In this document: positions 1 to 10,726 of the stretch, piece by piece | How positions within the stretch are numbered: the stretch's first letter is position 1 | Layout of the letters: each line of letters opens with the position of its first letter | Assembly: GCA_944990035.1 (NCBI GenBank) | Contig: CALYLX010000112.1 | Coordinates: 1,240,001 to 1,304,000 of the forward strand | Reading direction: 5' to 3' | DNA length: 64,000 bases | DNA from: Clitopilus passeckerianus | Lineage: Eukaryota; Basidiomycota; Agaricomycetes; Agaricales; Entolomataceae | Notes under the pieces: model-generated | Told to the model about the DNA's origin: nothing | The model's input: only the letters and a program-made list of their open reading frames with translations | The model's database searches: none | Position numbers and translations under genes: made by a program

Positions 1-393
1 TGGTGTGATACAGCTGACAGAAGGCTGAGAAAAGATAATTTGGGACCTTTCCTACAGAGCTTTCCGCAAAGAACAAATTGATGCCTTTCCCATCGACATA
101 TAAGCCAAAACCGGTGTCACATTGATAGTTATGTACATGTTACATTTATATATACAGACCTGGCGGTTCCTGCTGCCAGGTATTTTGCGCAAGTCGCTCT
201 AGCGACCGCTATGTATAGATAGCAATACAGATCGGTGGAGGACAGTGTGATAACCTTAAAAATAAAAGTACAGATATAAATATACAAGGAGGTGTTGGAG
301 GTCTTCCAAGTCATTGCAGGGCTTTCAAAAGCCTCTTGTATTCGTTTATCTTTTGCAAATCATTTCCAGGATAGTTCTATCGCCGAGCGTGTA
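1..393. other. 3' flank of chitinase gene, no gene seen
   Basis: AT-rich sequence downstream of the minus-strand chitinase. Only short open frames without recognisable domains are present. It probably holds the 3' UTR and polyadenylation region of that gene. Confidence 0.5.
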
Positions 394-2173
394 TTAGAAT
401 CGGAAGAATCGTGAGTTTTTTCGGGTGGTTGGTGGAGGTGTGGCCTCAGCGCGGGCAATATTGCCTCGGGCGTCGAATGTATAAGTAGGCCTTTTAACTC
501 TGGCAGTTTTGCGGGGATCTTGGAATGGCATAACAAGAGTGGGAAGATCAATGGTAGGAGATGGGGATGTATCTTCCTGGCTATCGGGAGAGGAATTAGA
601 GTCGTCAGAAGTGGGCGGGAGGGTCGTATCGTCATTAGAAGAGGATCCCGAAACCTTTCCGTGTGAGAGTACGGATTTTATGGCGCGATCGTAATGGTTG
701 TTCGCTTGAGTATGGGAAAACCTGTTAGATAGCAAAATGAGAAGCGTCAATAAACTTACTATAGGCTACATCGGCATCCCACAGCATGACACCGCCGAAA
801 GATGAGTACTTCTTCTGGGCATCCTTGACTACGCTTCCCAGTGTGCCAATGTCGACATAACCGTGTAAAGCTGCTTTGGCGGCGGCAGGAGCCCCGATGT
901 AAACCTTGACATTGGGGTTGGCGGATTGTGTTTTAGCCCAGTGATCCCTAGAATAATTTGGTGAGAAAGATTTGATGAAGGCGATGGGAACTTGCCTACC
1001 ATGTAGCAAAGTTAAACTCCTCGGCACCGAAGTTTCACAGTAATTGTTGTCTACACATTAGGGTTCGCTTGAATAAATTTTGCAAACATGTATGGGAACA
1101 GGCACGAACAGAATTGGACGAAAACCGCATCAAATGGCGCGCTGTTCAATGCGGCTCCTATGTTCTGATCGGGGAAGGGACACTGTGGTGCAGCAGTAAC
1201 GTAGTACCTACAGAAAGAACTTGTCAACAGGCCTATTCTGTGGATAAAAGGTCTATGTACTAACTTTTTGGAAGCGCCCTTGGCCAACGAGCGAACCTTG
1301 TTAACCATGGCAGCATAGTGGGCAGCAGTTCCGGTCTCGATATCAAGGTCGATTCCGTCCAAGGCAACATTTCCGAGTGGTCGTATAGAACCCTCTGTGA
1401 CAAATATCAGCTTGGTGCATCGTCTCAACTCTGGAATTTACACACTTCCGCCTAGAATGAATGGTGAGCGGTCGGTCTTCCATGGAGTCAAACGCGAAAC
1501 CATACCTAGGAACATGTCCCAGAGTAGCTGGCCGAAGTTGGCGGCCTCGCTGTCGCTTGAGAAGCCAACTTTCGATACCGCACCACCCAAACTAAGCACC
1601 ACAATTTTACCCTTGGCCTGGCATTGCTTGATGTCCTGTTCAAGGAAGGAACAGTCGACTAGGTCACTTCCACCGAAAGTTCGACCGCCACCGACACCGC
1701 AAATCTGGATGAGAGAAGAACGCGTCAGACAGCCCTCGAAAAGCCGGGTTATACAATACTTACGTTTGAGAAATCGATCACGGGAAGACCACCTTTGCCA
1801 CGAAAGATGTAAAGGAATGCCAATGGTATTATGTCAATGGTATCATCTTGACAGTAGAAAGACAGCCTGTAATGTAAAATATCAGGAATCAAGCTGCCGC
1901 GGCAATATATCTCTTGCAAATCTACCTTTGCTGATGACCTGCAGAGTCTTGACCCCAGTACCTGTTTGATCTGAATGAGCGCAATGCAAAATCGTTCTCA
2001 AAAATTCGCCTACACTGCAAGCTAGAAGGAAACGCTCCGTCAGTAAAGAAACACAGACTCGAGTGCTGAACACCTACATTATCATTCCTTGAATTGGAAA
2101 ACGCGAAAGCTGGCGATGCTCGCAAGAGGTTGGAGAGCAGCAACCAGAACAGACCGAAGACCAAGCGTTCCAT
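394..2173 (-). CDS. Secreted GH18 chitinase (copy A, no binding module), apparent frameshift
   Basis: Endochitinase of glycoside hydrolase family 18, cleaving chitin beta-1,4 links, presumably at the hyphal wall or outside the cell. The start at 2173 (MERLVFGLFWLLL) gives a signal peptide. An NRYWGQDSAG strand follows, then the SLGGA motif and the catalytic DGIDLDIE motif, whose last Glu is the proton donor, and the late GGVMLWDAD strand. About ten short introns are inferred, including an 8 nt exon at 1444-1451. The C-terminal tail is low-complexity, Ser/Pro/Thr-rich, has no chitin-binding module, and ends in SRFFRF. After the exon encoding FYNNYC the frame needed for NFGAEEFNFATW is off by one: at 1033-1035 the homopolymer looks one base short. 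That is either an assembly indel or a recent inactivation. It is the head-to-tail paralogue of the next gene. Family assignment is firm; exact exon ends are inferred. Confidence 0.85.
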
Positions 2174-2592
2174 GGGTGAAAGAGGGACCAGAGCCGAAGT
2201 TACTCGACATCGCATAGGACATTATATGTTACCGTCCGAAAGGGCTTTCCACGGAACAACACGTATGCAGCGCTTGACGCGACCCAGGTATGATCATTCT
2301 TTGCAGCTGCAGAAGATTACCATTTAGGCGGGGATGGAAAATGATTGCATGGCCGTCCTCATGTGACAGTCGGATGATCCTCTGAAGATTGTGATCCTGA
2401 CTGCGGTCCGTCCATCGTGGCGTCGGCAATTTGGGGGCTCTCACACAACTACTCAGATGTGGGTAACTTTGCAGGGATCAGAGGCGGATGCGCGAGGAAA
2501 AAGATTTCGTTATTTAGTCACATTCCACAAGGTCATATACTGATTATAGCTGATGGGTCCGCCTTATCAGAGGCTCCACTACAGGGAACCGG
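2174..2592. other. Spacer between the two chitinase genes
   Basis: About 420 bases separating the tandem minus-strand chitinases. It must contain the 3' end of copy B and the promoter of copy A. I see no further gene or clear TATA element. Confidence 0.4.
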
Positions 2593-4826
2593 TCAGATTC
2601 GGAAAAAGCGTGAGGTCTTAGCCTTGGTAGTAGCGGTAGAATGTGGAGCAGAATCAGCAGATGTAGAAGCTGGCTTCTTGGACGCACAGGCGCCTTTGTC
2701 CACCCATACGGACGCTGGAACCAGAATTAGCGATTGCGGCGAGAATCAGACCGTTAGAAGAACGTACTTGTGCCAGGAGTTTCCCCTTGGGTCCACCACT
2801 GTGCGCTCCATAAGTGACCACTAAGAGAGGTTCGAGTGATCAGCGCTGTTGGAATGATGGGATGAAGATTACTCACTTGTATGAAACCTGAGCACCTCCT
2901 GTGTATACAGCCGAGCTAGACCAAGCAGTGACCCCGTTGCAACTACCTCCAGGGGTTCCAGATGGGGGAGTGCTGGTAGTGGTGCCAGATCCGGAGCATG
3001 CGCTGACTGGTGGAGAGTTAGATATTTGGGTACGACAGCAGGGTGAATTACTCACTTGCACTCCAATCACTGTTTGGGTTGTTCGCTGGCGCAGCGGATG
3101 CGTACCACTTGGCCTGAGCACCAAATTCAGTGGATATCCAAAAATGCTACGGCTTGAAACGAGGCATACCTGCCAGATGTAGCCATTGTAAGTGACTTTG
3201 GCTCCGCCGGAGTATTGACCACTGGAACTCCACGACGGAGCGGAACAGGTTGGGTATGTGAAGCCTGTCCCTCCAGCAGCGACAAGAGAGTTTTTGATAG
3301 CTTGGTCGTATCGGTTGTTTGCTGAGGGCCGGAATTAGTAACTTGGCATTCAGTTCCCCACAAAACCTCACCGTAAGCCTGAGAAGCGTCCCAGAGCATG
3401 ACCCCACCGAAGGATGGGAAGCTGTTCCGCATTTGTTTTGCGATGCTGCTCAAAGTGTCGATACTAACATAACCACCACCAGCTGCAGAGGAGGAAGCTG
3501 GGGCGCCAATGTAGACCTTGACATTCTTATTTGGGCTGATGGTGCGTGCCCATCCATCCCTGGGTCGAAATTGTGAATATCAATATCAGGATGGGGCGGC
3601 GCGGCGACATACCAGAGACCGAAGTTCCATCCCTAACGTTTACGAGGTGAATTAGGTTTTACATCTGATTCAATAATCTACTTACGGAAGCGGAGCTGAA
3701 GGCTTGGAGACCGCAGGGATTGTTGTAGAACCTGGGAAGGTAAGCAATTGGATTACTCTAAGGTTCTTTCGAGACTTACTGGACTACGGAGAGGATGAGC
3801 ACGAGGAAACAGTTATCCGAGCGTAGACCACTCACCGTATATAGCGTCAAAGCTAGCAGCATTCAGGACAGAACCAAGGGCTGCATCAGGATAGACACAT
3901 TGGGGGGCAGCTGTGATGTAGTATCTTATGTACCAAGAGCTTAGTGTCTAAGAGGCCAACACGACGAAAAGAAACTTACTTCTTGCTAGCTCCGCTGGAG
4001 AAAGACCTAATCTTATTGACGAACGTTGCGTAATAGCTGCCTCCTCCTCCTTCGATGTCGAGGTCCACACTGCCATGCGTCAGCACACAACTCGAAATCA
4101 AGAAGGACGATACCCACCCATCAAGAACGGCATTTCCAAATGGCCGGGTTGACGAAGATCCACCAAGGAACAGGTTCCAGATAGTTTGAGCGAATTCAGT
4201 GGCCTGAGCATCGGAAGAAAAGCCCACGGAACCGGTCGCGCCACCAAGACTGAGAGTAATAATTTTGCCCTTGGACTGACAAGTTTGGATGTCCGTGGCC
4301 AGCGAAGCGCAGTTGGGCAAAGCTGTTCCGGGGAAGGTGGAATTATCAGTGGGATTGCAGGTCTATTCATCCATCAGCATGCAAGGGCTTTTCCATGGAA
4401 GCTTGCTCACGTTTGCGAGGTTAATCGAAGGCAGGCCTCCTGTCCCAAAAAAGACGTTCAGGAACGCAATTGGAAAGACATCTATCGCATTATCCTGCGG
4501 GAGCGATCAGAATAAGGGTCCAATGTAAGGTGGAATGTATCGCTCACATTACAGTAGTAGGAGAGACGCTTCTGGAAATTGGCTGTATCGGTGCCGTGAG
4601 CCGCGCCGTAAGAGTTCTGGCCCCAGTATCTGGAAAGAACAAGATTAGGGTTGGCTACGAACATTTTACAACTTGATGTCATACACGGCAACCTGTAACC
4701 GTAGGATAAGATCAGAGTGTGCATATACTCCATTGGAAAAGCCCATACGTTGTCGTATCTGCTGTTGTCAAAGGCGAGAGCATGAGAGAAGAGAGAGCCA
4801 GCTGCTAGCAAGGCAGTGAAGAGCAT
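2593..4826 (-). CDS. Secreted GH18 chitinase with two CBM5/12 modules (copy B)
   Basis: Endochitinase of family 18 with chitin-binding modules, presumably acting outside the cell. The start at 4826 gives signal peptide [18 protein letters not shown]. Then come [10 protein letters not shown], the SLGGATGS strand, the active-site VDLDIEGG (split by an intron inside the DG-VDLDIE motif), [12 protein letters not shown] and the [12 protein letters not shown] strand. The C-terminal part has two carbohydrate-binding modules of the 5/12 type: one around [20 protein letters not shown] with [15 protein letters not shown], the other with [21 protein letters not shown] and [15 protein letters not shown], separated by a Thr/Pro linker. 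The protein ends in TSRFFRI, echoing the tail of copy A. Many short introns are needed, one pair flanking an exon of only 4 nt at 3780-3783. The frame appears intact. The stop at 2593 follows the last inferred intron. Confidence 0.88.
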
Positions 4827-5477
4827 TCTAGCGTCACACCAAAAGTCGAGAGGGAAGAGCTCCTTGAGGGATGCCTCGAAGATCGTTCATGCTTTTTATA
4901 CCAGCCTGAAAGATGGATCATCCGAAGCATACCCATCCACACCAAGGGCAGCCATATGTGAGCAGGAACAACAACATACCGCTAAATTTCCGGCTCTCAC
5001 AAGAGCTCGTTGTGGCTCCTAGTGTAGAGAAAGTCACATAAGGTCAACTTGTTGCGTCCCGTATGGTTCGTGTCTTAGATGGCACTGGTAGCATCGTGGA
5101 CAAAACAGCTCAGGCGAAGATACTCTGTTAGGAGTAGCGAAATCAGCATATGACACAATACAACCCGACGGAAAAGGCGGCCGCACCATGTGAGGATACA
5201 AAGACGTCCCATCACGTGTTCTTATCTGGTCAGTATTGCACACTAAAGGACGCAAGCGATCATACGAAAGGAATCAGCTTCTTCCCTCCTCTTCTATGCA
5301 AATGGGGGTTGCCCTCGCGAGGAGACAGATGGACAAGCATGGACGGGACTCAGCCTTTCGGCGGAACGATCCGAGGTGAAAGAGAATGAGAATTTGAAGT
5401 CTAAATAAAACCGAAGGGGTACAGGAGCAGCAGCGCTCAAGATTAAATGTGGTATGTGGGAGATGTACATCAAAATA
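4827..5477. other. Spacer between chitinase B and CK2 alpha
   Basis: Promoter of chitinase B plus the 3' end of the CK2 alpha gene, about 650 bases. It includes a CACGTG-type site near 5215. Short open frames here show no domain or codon signal. Confidence 0.4.
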
Positions 5478-6908
5478 TCATGCTGAAGAGGCCGAGTCGC
5501 TCTCTCCGTCAACGACTGGTGGGGGTGGTCCTGACCTCACGGGATCTATTGCTCAAGTTAGCCAAGATTATAATAGCCGGAAAACCATGTTGACGCACCG
5601 AAGTACGGCTGCGCTTGCGCTTCCCGTGCAGTGAGACGCTCCTGGTGGTCATATCGCAAGAGTTTATCTAATAAATCAATCGCTTCATTCGAAATGTAGC
5701 GTTGATTGTCGGAGGTAATGAAACGTGTCCAGGGTTTTCGTGGATATCTATGAGGGTGCTATTACTCGAGGTAAAGAGTGAAAAGTGAAAGGTAACACAC
5801 CTTCCCAGGAGTTCATCGTAATGCGAGTCGAGATGAATGTTATACTTCTCGATGTAAGCGAATAGCTCATCCGTCCCAAGAACCTTGGTGATCTTGACTA
5901 GCTGATCGTAATTGTCGTGTCCGTGGAAGAACGGTTCCTTACGGAAAATCTAGACGGCGTTCTTAAATTAATGAACGGCGATGGTAGGGTGCAACTGAGT
6001 CATACCATAGACGCAAACATACACCCATAACTCCACAGGTCCAAGCTGTAGTCATATTCTTGGAAGTCCACCAATAGTTCTGGACCCTTGAAGTAACGCG
6101 AGGCGACGCGCACGTTGTATTCTGTTCTGGGATGGTAAAATTCGGCCAAACCCCAATCGATGAGTCGGAGCTGAATGACGTTAATCGTCGGAGGATGAGA
6201 AATGGGCCCCAAAACGCTCACCTTGCGGTGGTCATGATCAATCATGACATTATGAGGCTTGACGTCCCGATGCATTATTCCCTTGGAGTGACAAAAATCC
6301 AGCGCCTGTAAGGTATTAAATGAAGGTCAGGCTCGGACGAAGGGTCGTAATAAAGTAGAAAAGTACCTTGAGAAGCTCTAGCATGTAGAATCGCACATCT
6401 AAGTCCGTGAAACGTTGGTAAAGGGTTTTGAAGTCGAGATTGTGGACATATTCGGTAATGAGACTGGGAATCTTGGACGCCGGGTCGCGTACCACATCCA
6501 GCAAGGAAACAATATTGGGGCCGCCTGCCAAGTTTTGCAGGATCTTGATTTCACGCTTTATTTTCTTTTTCTTGACGGGCTTAAGGACCTTGATGATACA
6601 CTTCTCCTCGCTTACAACATTGATCCCTTCGAAGACCTATTGGCTGCATTGATTGACAGAGCATGATTTCTGTATAGTTCGGCGTACCTCCGAGTACTTT
6701 CCACGGCCAACTTTACGCACAATCTCGTAGTGATCTTGAGCTCCCCATTGCACTTGCAAATTGTCTATTGGATGTAACCAAGGTCAGCAAACAGCTCTGA
6801 GATAATTTCGAAAAAACACTCCGCACCATATTCATGCCAAGACGGGCCTAGTCTCGCATTCACATCGCAATAGACGCGGGCGACGGATTTTGTGGTTGAC
6901 CTGCCCAT
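5478..6908 (-). CDS. Casein kinase II catalytic subunit alpha
   Basis: Constitutively active acidophilic Ser/Thr kinase, the catalytic subunit of CK2, found in nucleus and cytosol. It starts [20 protein letters not shown], matching the conserved CK2 N-terminus, which fixes the start at 6908. Visible motifs are the glycine loop [12 protein letters not shown], the basic [15 protein letters not shown] helix, the catalytic loop [12 protein letters not shown], the CK2-specific metal motif DWG in place of DFG, and [12 protein letters not shown]. Six or so short introns interrupt it. The last one is needed to reach a C-terminus reading [20 protein letters not shown], the known CK2 end followed by a short acidic tail. 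No frame break is seen. It is divergent from the SET gene with only about 130 bases between start codons. Confidence 0.95.
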
Positions 6909-7039
6909 CGGTATGCAAGTGAACCGCACTGGCTTTGGGCAAACTTCGAGTGTCGACTGATTAGCTTGCTTTTCCCACGGCACAGCAAAATCGCTAAGCA
7001 CGTTGCCCATGTCACAATGCTGAGTCCTCGAGAAACAGC

Positions 7040-7672
7040 ATGAAGAAATCCAGAATAGGCCCAAAATCTTGGCCAGCTAGTGTCGATTTCTTGACATCTT
7101 CACAATTTCATACCTCAGTGTCGGCGGAGACGCGTCGCAGGCTGAGGGATGGCTCCTGCTTAACGCCCTCCATACAGGTTCAACCGCCTGCAGGTCGTCC
7201 TGTGCTTATTCGCTCGATTTCGGACCCTTCGCATCCAGCTTGTGGGCAGTTTGGGTTATTTGCGGCTTCGAAAATTCATGCACACGAGTACATCATTGAG
7301 TACATCGGTACAAAGCACCGAACGAAATGAGGGAACTCTTCTAATATAATCTCATTGGCAGGAGAAATTCATTGTGATGATCGCGTCAACTCTAACTACG
7401 ACCTTTCTTTGTACCGATTCCAGGATGGAGTCAGCGTTGGTGTTGACGCCAGCAGAATGGGAAATGAAGCCAGGTTTATCAACGACTACCGGGGCGTTGC
7501 ACTTAAACCCAATGCCGTCTTCAAGGACGTGAAAACCCCTTCGGGCGAGCTTCGCATATCCATCTGGAGTTCCAGAGAGATTAAAAAGGGTGAAGAAATT
7601 TTGGTATCGTATGGGAAAGCCTGGTGGACCTCTCGGCATCCAGAGCCGGATGCAGGAATGACGATTTCGTGA
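7040..7672 (+). CDS. SET-domain protein (putative lysine methyltransferase)
   Basis: Small protein of about 190 residues consisting mainly of a SET domain. One intron (donor after TACATCG near 7308, acceptor CAG near 7363) joins HEYIIEYIG to EIHCDDRVNSNYD. The SET core is recognised by GQFGLFAASKIHAHEYIIEYIG at the start, the AdoMet and knot motif NEARFINDYRG (RFINHSC in classical enzymes), and EEILVSYGKAWW near the end. No pre-SET cysteines or other domain are seen, and the cysteine of the NHSC motif is absent. The substrate is unknown. The start at 7040 is the first in-frame ATG; a short upstream exon cannot be excluded. It shares a compact promoter with CK2 alpha. Confidence 0.75.
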
Positions 7673-8077
7673 CGACTTCCCCCCTTGCTCCCCGACGATA
7701 AATAAGCATGAAAAAAATGCGTTAAACCCAATATATCGAGCCCTACGGCAGTGGCCCTCGAATAGACATACCCACGTTTCGTTTCCAGGTCGAGTAAATT
7801 ATCTCCATGAGCATTTTTGAAATTTCATGTTTTCAGGTTCGCCAGGGATTTCTCATATCCGTCATATCTCCTTGTTTTCTAGGGCCCCATACTTTTCATT
7901 ACCATGTATCACATAGTGGCATCTCGAGGATCTATCGCCGTAGAAAATTCGAGTCGGTGCAAGAACCATCTCCGGATGTACGGAATCAATTCAGGGATCG
8001 TCGGAAAGCCTTTGGTAAATAGAAGTAAATAAACGAAATTTCGGTGACATTGACACCTTGACCAGCCATCCGTACCA
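7673..8077. other. Spacer between SET gene and DnaJ gene
   Basis: About 400 bases between two plus-strand genes. No domain-bearing open frame is visible. It holds the SET gene 3' end and the DnaJ promoter. Confidence 0.4.
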
Positions 8078-10029
8078 GTGAACGGAACAACGTGCTCGAT
8101 GCCGCCTCGTCTCCCTGCTCAGAGACTTCTAGCTTCTGTGGTTACTCAGTCTTGTCGCCGTACAACTCTGCGGCTAGGAGACTCACGTTCGTTTTGGGTC
8201 CTTCATTCACAAAAACCCCAAATACGACATCGACTTAAACGACTTCAAGAAAAGGTGAAGTCTGGACGAGTTTGCTTGTTGGGCTTAAACTGAGTTTCTT
8301 TCCTCAGCGTCTTCTGCATGCCACGTCACCCCTTCTGTCAAATCCCAAAAACCCCTACGATGTGCTCGGTGTAAAGTTAGATGCTTCTGCTGCCGAAATT
8401 AAAAAGGCCTATTTCGCGGTTAGTTTGATTGAAAGTGTCTTTCTTCGGTCATCCTCATTCCCTTCTTGTATTCCAGCTGGCACGGAAATACCACCCGGAC
8501 ACAAACCCTGACAAGGGTGCTCAGGAGAAGTTCGTGGAGATACAGGAAGCTTACGACGTGGGTATCACGTTTGAGTCATAGGATTTTCCTTTACTGAGGA
8601 ACTCCATCTAGGTCCTGAAAGATGACAAGAAACGTGCTGCTTACGACCAATATGGGGCCTTTTCGCAGCAACCTGGATTCGATCCAAATGCGTTTAGCAA
8701 AGGCGGAGGAGCAGGTGGATTTTCAGGCTTTGAAGGCTTTTCGTCGATGTTCGGCGGTGGGCGGGATTACGCTCGCGCAGGAGAAAGAGCAAATGCAGAC
8801 CTGTTTGAGCAGCTCTTTGGAGGCTTTGGCGGTCGAAGTGCTCGTACTGAGAATGTTCGGGGGCGAACATCGAGACCACCATTCAGATAACGTTCATGGA
8901 GGCGTGTAAAGGTTCAACCAAGAGCGTCAAGACTGCTCCTGTTACGGATTGTAACACCTGTTCTGGCAGTGGTTTGAAGGCTGGCGCAAAGAGGAAAACC
9001 TGTCATGCTTGTGGGGGTTCAGGCACTCGAACCTTTGTAGTGTCGGGGGGCTTCCAGATGGCCAGTACCTGTAACGTCTGTCATGGAGAGGGTACTTCCA
9101 TTCCCAGAAGCAGCGAGTGCCCAAGCTGCGGAGGGCTGGGTAAAGTCAAAGCGTCTCAGACAGTACAGGTGACAATTCCGGCAGGTAAGCTCGGATCTTG
9201 ACAATTCGTTTGTTTTGAACTCATTCTTACTCCCCAAGGTATCGAGGATGGCATGTCGGTCCGCATCCCTAATTCTGGAGATGCGCCGATGACGGGAAAG
9301 GGTCCAGCTGGTGATTTATTGGTGAGGGTACGCGTAGCACCCTCAAAGCAATTCCAGCGACAAGGGGCAAACCTTTATCATCAAGCGCGTATACCGATGC
9401 ATGCGGCCCTCCTAGGCGGCAAGGTTCGCGTACCAACGCTTGACGGAGATGTAGACGTCCGTGTACCCCCAGGAACACAACCAGGTGAAGAAATGGTCCT
9501 CAAGGGTCGTGGCGTGTCTTCAGTGTATGGCAATAGTCACGGGGACCTTTTCGTCGCGTTTTCAGTTCAAATGCCCAGGTAAATCATTTATCCAGGGTTT
9601 CCGAGTGCGGACTTTAACGGGCGAAATAATAGATCTCTGACTGCACGGCAACGGGAACTCCTACAAGCCTATGCAGATGACGTCGAAGGGCGCTCCCCAG
9701 CAACTGCGAAGACAGCGTCGCCGAAAGACTTTGAGAAGCCTAGGCAGGCAAAGCACCCTGAGGAAAACAAAGCTGATAATGGTACGAACTCTTTCCTTCC
9801 CATCCACCGCCGCAAGGCGATTGGATGTCTCGTACTTGGCACAATATCAGGAGGCTCATTGGTTTTTGATTTTTTCCCGCTTGAATTGGCATGTCTTCTC
9901 ATTGGCATGTATTTCCTTTTGTGCTCATCTACCCTCTACATATCATCAGCTGCAACGCAATCGCCACGGGACGATTCGCCCGAAGACAAAGAAACGGACG
10001 AGGCGGAGAGGAAACGGGCCACAGGGTAA
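8078..10029 (+). CDS. Mitochondrial type I DnaJ co-chaperone (Mdj1-like), apparent frameshift
   Basis: Hsp40 co-chaperone that stimulates mitochondrial Hsp70. Exons can be placed at 8078-8254, 8308-8418, 8477-8557, 8612-9184, 9239-9578 and 9633-10029. An Arg-rich, acid-poor N-terminus resembles a mitochondrial presequence. The J domain (NPYDVLGV to AAYDQYG) has the HPD motif, then a Gly/Phe-rich stretch, four CxxCxGxG-type zinc repeats ([32 protein letters not shown]) and the substrate-binding C-terminal domain. Between ENVRG and [16 protein letters not shown] the frame slips by one at a run of five G (8859-8863); six G would restore it. After residue PEENKADNG the open frame continues through two strongly hydrophobic stretches to a charged tail; alternatively about 170 bases from 9781 could be an intron. 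A second ATG at 8099 is possible. Confidence 0.88.
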
Positions 10030-10726
10030 TTAATCGTATTAATCTAGATCGACCGTAGCTATCCAGCATCACATTATAATACTTACCTACTCTACACTAT
10101 AGACGAACTATATGTTAGCCCCACTCAACTCCAAACCAGTTGGACTTAAGGTTTTGTACGAGCAACCGTGGATATGCAAGGATTCCATATTCGGCAGATG
10201 AGTTATCACGGGGTCGCGTCTTGGCTAGCGACATTTATTTCAAGGGTTTGTTCCTTACTTGCGGCGATCTAACGGTACACGATCTAGAGGCCCCGCCGCC
10301 GAATATTCGGTTGCCAGCTGCAACGAGGCTGGTCCGTTTTCAGTTTTGCGATCTCCTTTTCCCAAGATGTTTGCGTTCTGTTCGTGGACTGTGCAAATCG
10401 GTAGCACTTCTTTCAAATGTCAAAAGGGTCTCCTAGATTCTTCGTGAGCTTATTTTTTCCACAATGCCGTCAAATGAACCATCGCTAATCTTGGGATCTA
10501 AAGCCTGACCCGCCAACCTGACTTGTTAATCGCGGCTAGAAATGGCAAAAGGGCGTCAAACTACTCGAGCCGAGAGGCTTCTTCCAAAGGAGAATACGAT
10601 GTGCATTATGCATCTACGATCTGTCCAACCACAAGACCGGCAGTCGTCGTATAAAACGGAGACGAAGTACGCTATGTTGTTTGCAACCTTCCTGGTCTTC
10701 CAATCTCTGGAATATCTCACCTCTCG
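10030..10726. other. Upstream region of MFS transporter
   Basis: About 700 bases, with short open frames on both strands but no recognisable domain. A non-coding first exon or promoter for the transporter gene is the simplest reading. Confidence 0.35.

Noticed and set aside
129..314. Short minus-strand open frame at the window start
   Set aside because: Low complexity, no domain, in AT-rich flanking sequence; not distinguishable from chance.
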